Positions 61,731 to 64,000 of a stretch of 64,000 nt of DNA are shown here, in pieces. This DNA is from Rs1 sp029027825. GTDB lineage: Bacteria > Pseudomonadota > Gammaproteobacteria > Pseudomonadales > Balneatricaceae. A program made the translations under genes and the position numbers. The stretch lies in assembly GCA_029027825.1 (NCBI GenBank), contig CP093399.1:2728001-2792000 (forward strand), given 5' to 3'. Under the pieces are notes generated by a model that saw only the letters and a list, made by a program, of their open reading frames with translations, made no database searches and was not told the DNA's origin. Position 1 is the stretch's first letter. Each line of letters opens with the position of its first letter.

Positions 61731-62401
61731 TATATACTCCTCAACCACTAATTATTCACTGGCGGCTTACATAAACAACGAGTTTAAGCCCAGTGCGACG
61801 ACTTAACTACAGTCACATATTCTGAAAAAACGTAAAAATAATAATTTTATTGATGGACTAAGCTTCCACTAAAGCGCTGAGATCAACTCGTAATAAGTCG
61901 GCTCGAATAATTAAATACGCACGTTTGAAATTTTAACCAAAGAAAGCGGATATAACTTTAAACACTAGTTGGAACCGTCGAAAAGCCACTCATTAATGAT
62001 AGAGAAGGCGTCAATACTAGTATTGTCACAGAAACAATAGATGAAAGGACTATAAATCCAATAAAACCATTCAGAAATTTAATATACCATAAATCCTTTG
62101 ATTATAACTATTTTTCCGCCATCGCGAGCGCGCTGCAATGATTTAAGCCCAACAATGACCTATTAAACAAACATTTTCTTACTTCAAGATGTCCCTTCAA
62201 AGCACTTATAGCCGCTGTTTATTGTCGACAACTGATCCCTTTCTACTAAGCCAGTTCTGATGAATTGCAGTACGTTAATCACGCTATTTTTCACTCTACA
62301 AATTAATTGACTACAATGGCGGTCAATAGTGATAAAATGCAGCTACTTTTGCCGATAGAGAATATTCGAGCAACTTTCATTTTTGTACTTCTTGGAAACA
62401 C
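61731..62401. other. Gene-free AT-rich stretch
   Basis: This 671-bp gap separates the divergent cold-shock-like gene and DUF6172. I see no gene, MITE copy, tRNA or clear terminator. Confidence 0.55.
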
Positions 62402-62713
62402 ATGAAAAAGACCATAGCTTTAACCCATCCTAAAATACAACTAGATCGATTAGTCGATTCTATTAAGCACGATGTCAAAAAATACCTTAAAAGAGAGCGC
62501 AATAAGCAACTGCCTGCAGATGTGGATTATTGGGATTTTGATTGTAAGTATGGCATTACAGAATCAGACGCTAAGGTTATCCATTTGACTGAAATAAATA
62601 AACATATCGATCAAGCGGCCAAATCAGGCTTGCCATCATTTTATTTAGAAATAATAGTCAAACATGGCCATCGTCAAACCAAGGACAGTGATCCATGGGC
62701 TGAACACAGATAG
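62402..62713 (+). CDS. DUF6172 family protein
   Basis: The 103-residue protein has the family pattern MKKTIALTHPKIQLDRLVD, IKHDVKKYLKRERNKQLP, DYWDFDCKYG and IHLTEINKHIDQAAKSGLPSFYLEI. It has no signal peptide or membrane helix and no known function. It stands alone; the gap to the glutathione peroxidase gene (62714-62944) has no gene. Confidence 0.85.
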   Translation: MKKTIALTHPKIQLDRLVDSIKHDVKKYLKRERNKQLPADVDYWDFDCKYGITESDAKVIHLTEINKHIDQAAKSGLPSFYLEIIVKHGHRQTKDSDPWAEHR

Positions 62714-62944
62714 CTTGAAACCTGTTATCAGCAGATTAAGTACTAAAAACTACTTAGGCTTAATCTGTGCAAGGTAAAGGCGACTCATAGCCGGACGCGG
62801 GTTGTAATGAGGATGAGCCAATTGTTCGAGATGCTGGATACTAGATTGCAGACGTTTGGCCATTCCAAATAACTACATCTAGTTGTGAGCATATCGAGCT
62901 AGTGGGGCATCCGCAGTTGATAGCTGTTTCAAACTGGAAATTAG

Positions 62945-63430
62945 CTAGCCAAATAAGCTGGCAATATCTTCAGCTATAGCCTCCGGTTTAGTAGCAGGTG
63001 CATAGCGCTTTAACACTGTACCTTGCTGATCAACCAAAAATTTAGTGAAATTCCACTTTATATTTTTACTGCCCAACACCCCTGTTGCCCGCTGCTTTAA
63101 AAAAGTAAATAATGGGTCTGCATCTCCCCCATTCACTTCTATCTTCGCAAACATATCAAAACTAAGCGCATAATTCAGCTGGCAAAACCCTGCTATTTCT
63201 TCATTACTGGATTTTTCTTGAGCGCCAAATTGGTTACAAGGAAAGCCAAGTACAGCAAATTTTTCAGTTTTAAATTGCTTATACAAAGTCTCTAAACCTG
63301 AGTATTGTTTGGTGAAACCACAGTCACTGGCAGTATTTACAATTAACATCACTTGATCTCGATATTTTTCTAAGCTGACAATTTCGCCGGTTATTGAGGG
63401 TACGGAAAATTGGTAAATTGTGTCTTTCAT
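62945..63430 (-). CDS. Glutathione peroxidase, cysteine type
   Basis: The enzyme reduces peroxides with glutathione or thioredoxin. The 161-residue protein has VMLIVNTASDCGFTKQYSGLE with cysteine at the selenocysteine position, FAVLGFPCNQFGAQEKSS with the second cysteine and conserved Gln, and IKWNFTKFLVDQQG with the catalytic Trp and Asn. ATG 63430 has GGGAG six bases upstream; ATG 63436 is too close to that site. Probably cytoplasmic. Confidence 0.94.
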   Translation of the reverse strand: MKDTIYQFSVPSITGEIVSLEKYRDQVMLIVNTASDCGFTKQYSGLETLYKQFKTEKFAVLGFPCNQFGAQEKSSNEEIAGFCQLNYALSFDMFAKIEVNGGDADPLFTFLKQRATGVLGSKNIKWNFTKFLVDQQGTVLKRYAPATKPEAIAEDIASLFG

Positions 63431-63521
63431 TAACATCTCCCATTTAGTACTGCAGATAAACTAGTTTTTTATATAAGAGGGGCCTATGCGACTTGTGCAT
63501 AGGCTCACCAGCAATTATAAA

Positions 63522-64000
63522 TTATTTTTCTAGCGCTAAAACATAATCTAATGCGGCGGTCACCGCCCGTACTTGAGCCAGAATGCAGTTTTCATCATCG
63601 ACTAACGAACTATCCGGATACACTTCGGTGGTCGTATTAAAGCGAGCTTGACTAAAACCTGTGCACAAACTTAATGATTTAACCGGGTAATTAATCACAC
63701 CTGGCTGCGCTAGTGTGGCACCAATTATTCGCCCTTGCTGATCTGCAGGTGCGATATGAGTGACTTTAGATACTTGCTCAATAATATAGCGTTGAAATTC
63801 TACACTGGGATTTTCGCTGTCTCCGACAAGGTAAAAACCGTCCGGGATCTCCGTGATTTCGGTCACTTTTCCATCGCGAGCATCTAAAGCTGGCATAAAC
63901 TGAGTATTATCGGTATCCGTTGTTTCATGTAAATCAATATGCATTAACAACTTGCTGTTCAGTGCCTCAATCGCCGACATCAATGCCGCAGCTTCTGCAC
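63522..64000 (-). CDS. M14 family metallocarboxypeptidase, N-terminus beyond window
   Basis: The frame is open to the right edge (AEAAALMSAIEALN before the first ATG), so about 158 C-terminal residues are visible. LLMHIDLHETTDTDNTQF with a zinc-ligand histidine, then FYLVGDSENPSVEFQRYIIEQVSKVTHIAPAD and TTTEVYPDSS, where the Glu is probably catalytic, identify the M14 succinylglutamate-desuccinylase/carboxypeptidase-like group. The substrate is unknown. Confidence 0.82.
   Translation of the reverse strand, partial: AEAAALMSAIEALNSKLLMHIDLHETTDTDNTQFMPALDARDGKVTEITEIPDGFYLVGDSENPSVEFQRYIIEQVSKVTHIAPADQQGRIIGATLAQPGVINYPVKSLSLCTGFSQARFNTTTEVYPDSSLVDDENCILAQVRAVTAALDYVLALEK

Noticed and set aside
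1..64000. CRISPR arrays, prophage genes, integrases, toxin-antitoxin pairs or defence genes
   Set aside because: I looked for regularly spaced repeats and for hallmark proteins and found none.

Overview
The window comes from a gammaproteobacterium of moderate-to-low GC. Gene content points to the Pseudomonadales / Oceanospirillales / Cellvibrionales side: a six-gene Rnf pump, class Ia NrdAB with a YfaE-type ferredoxin, NtrBC next to glnA with a sigma-54 promoter, the neighbourhood secB-grxC-rhodanese-gpmI-envC-ctpA, KdsA, DUF2788 and HugZ-like proteins. I cannot name genus or species. No phage, plasmid, CRISPR or rRNA genes are visible; one tRNA (Tyr) is present.

Layout. 1-4.99 kb: a chemoreceptor cut by the window edge, an unknown lipoprotein split by an in-frame stop, an unknown gene coupled to creA, and yhbQ. 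4.98-13.9 kb: sulfate assimilation, with cysG (in-frame TGA), cysH, a DUF934 gene, cysI and a TauE/SafE exporter on the minus strand and cysD and cysN on the plus strand. 14.3-20.4 kb: rnfABCDGE. 20.8-22.8 kb: a CheC-like response regulator overlapping a GGDEF diguanylate cyclase. 23.3-27.2 kb: nrdA-nrdB-yfaE with a probable NrdR box pair. 27.8-33.7 kb: tRNA-Tyr, DUF2788, a HugZ-like gene, kdsA, a pseudokinase/FGE fusion, and a DUF4139 gene between two inverted repeat elements. 34.1-41.6 kb: envelope and cell-division genes (divergent polysaccharide deacetylase, ctpA, broken envC), gpmI, rhodanese, grxC, secB. 41.6-45.8 kb: M14 peptidase, trmL, MATE exporter with a divergent LysR regulator. 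45.9-52.7 kb: glnG, glnL, glnA, typA. 52.8-64 kb: PhnA-like protein, omega-amidase plus aminotransferase, eukaryotic-type hisA, EamA transporter, ModE-like regulator, class V aminotransferase with divergent Lrp-type regulator, cold-shock-like protein, DUF6172, glutathione peroxidase and an M14 peptidase cut by the window edge.

Two things stand out. First, a family of small non-coding elements (about 125-205 bp, ends GAGACCTCTGCATAAC / GTTATGCAGAGGTCTC) occurs eight times. Four copies are flanked by perfect 5-bp target duplications, which identifies them as MITE-type transposable elements; no matching transposase is in the window. Second, several genes carry single lesions with the frame otherwise intact: TGA in cysG, TAG in envC, TAA in the lipoprotein, and an apparent one-base insertion right after the start codon of the polysaccharide deacetylase. 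Because all three stop codons occur, this is gene decay or sequence error rather than a changed genetic code. The CysN C-terminus also appears to be the shrunken remnant of an APS kinase domain. Together these suggest a genome under relaxed selection with recent element activity. I did not find a convincing novel defence or biosynthetic system; the MITE family and the lesion pattern are the most novel observations.
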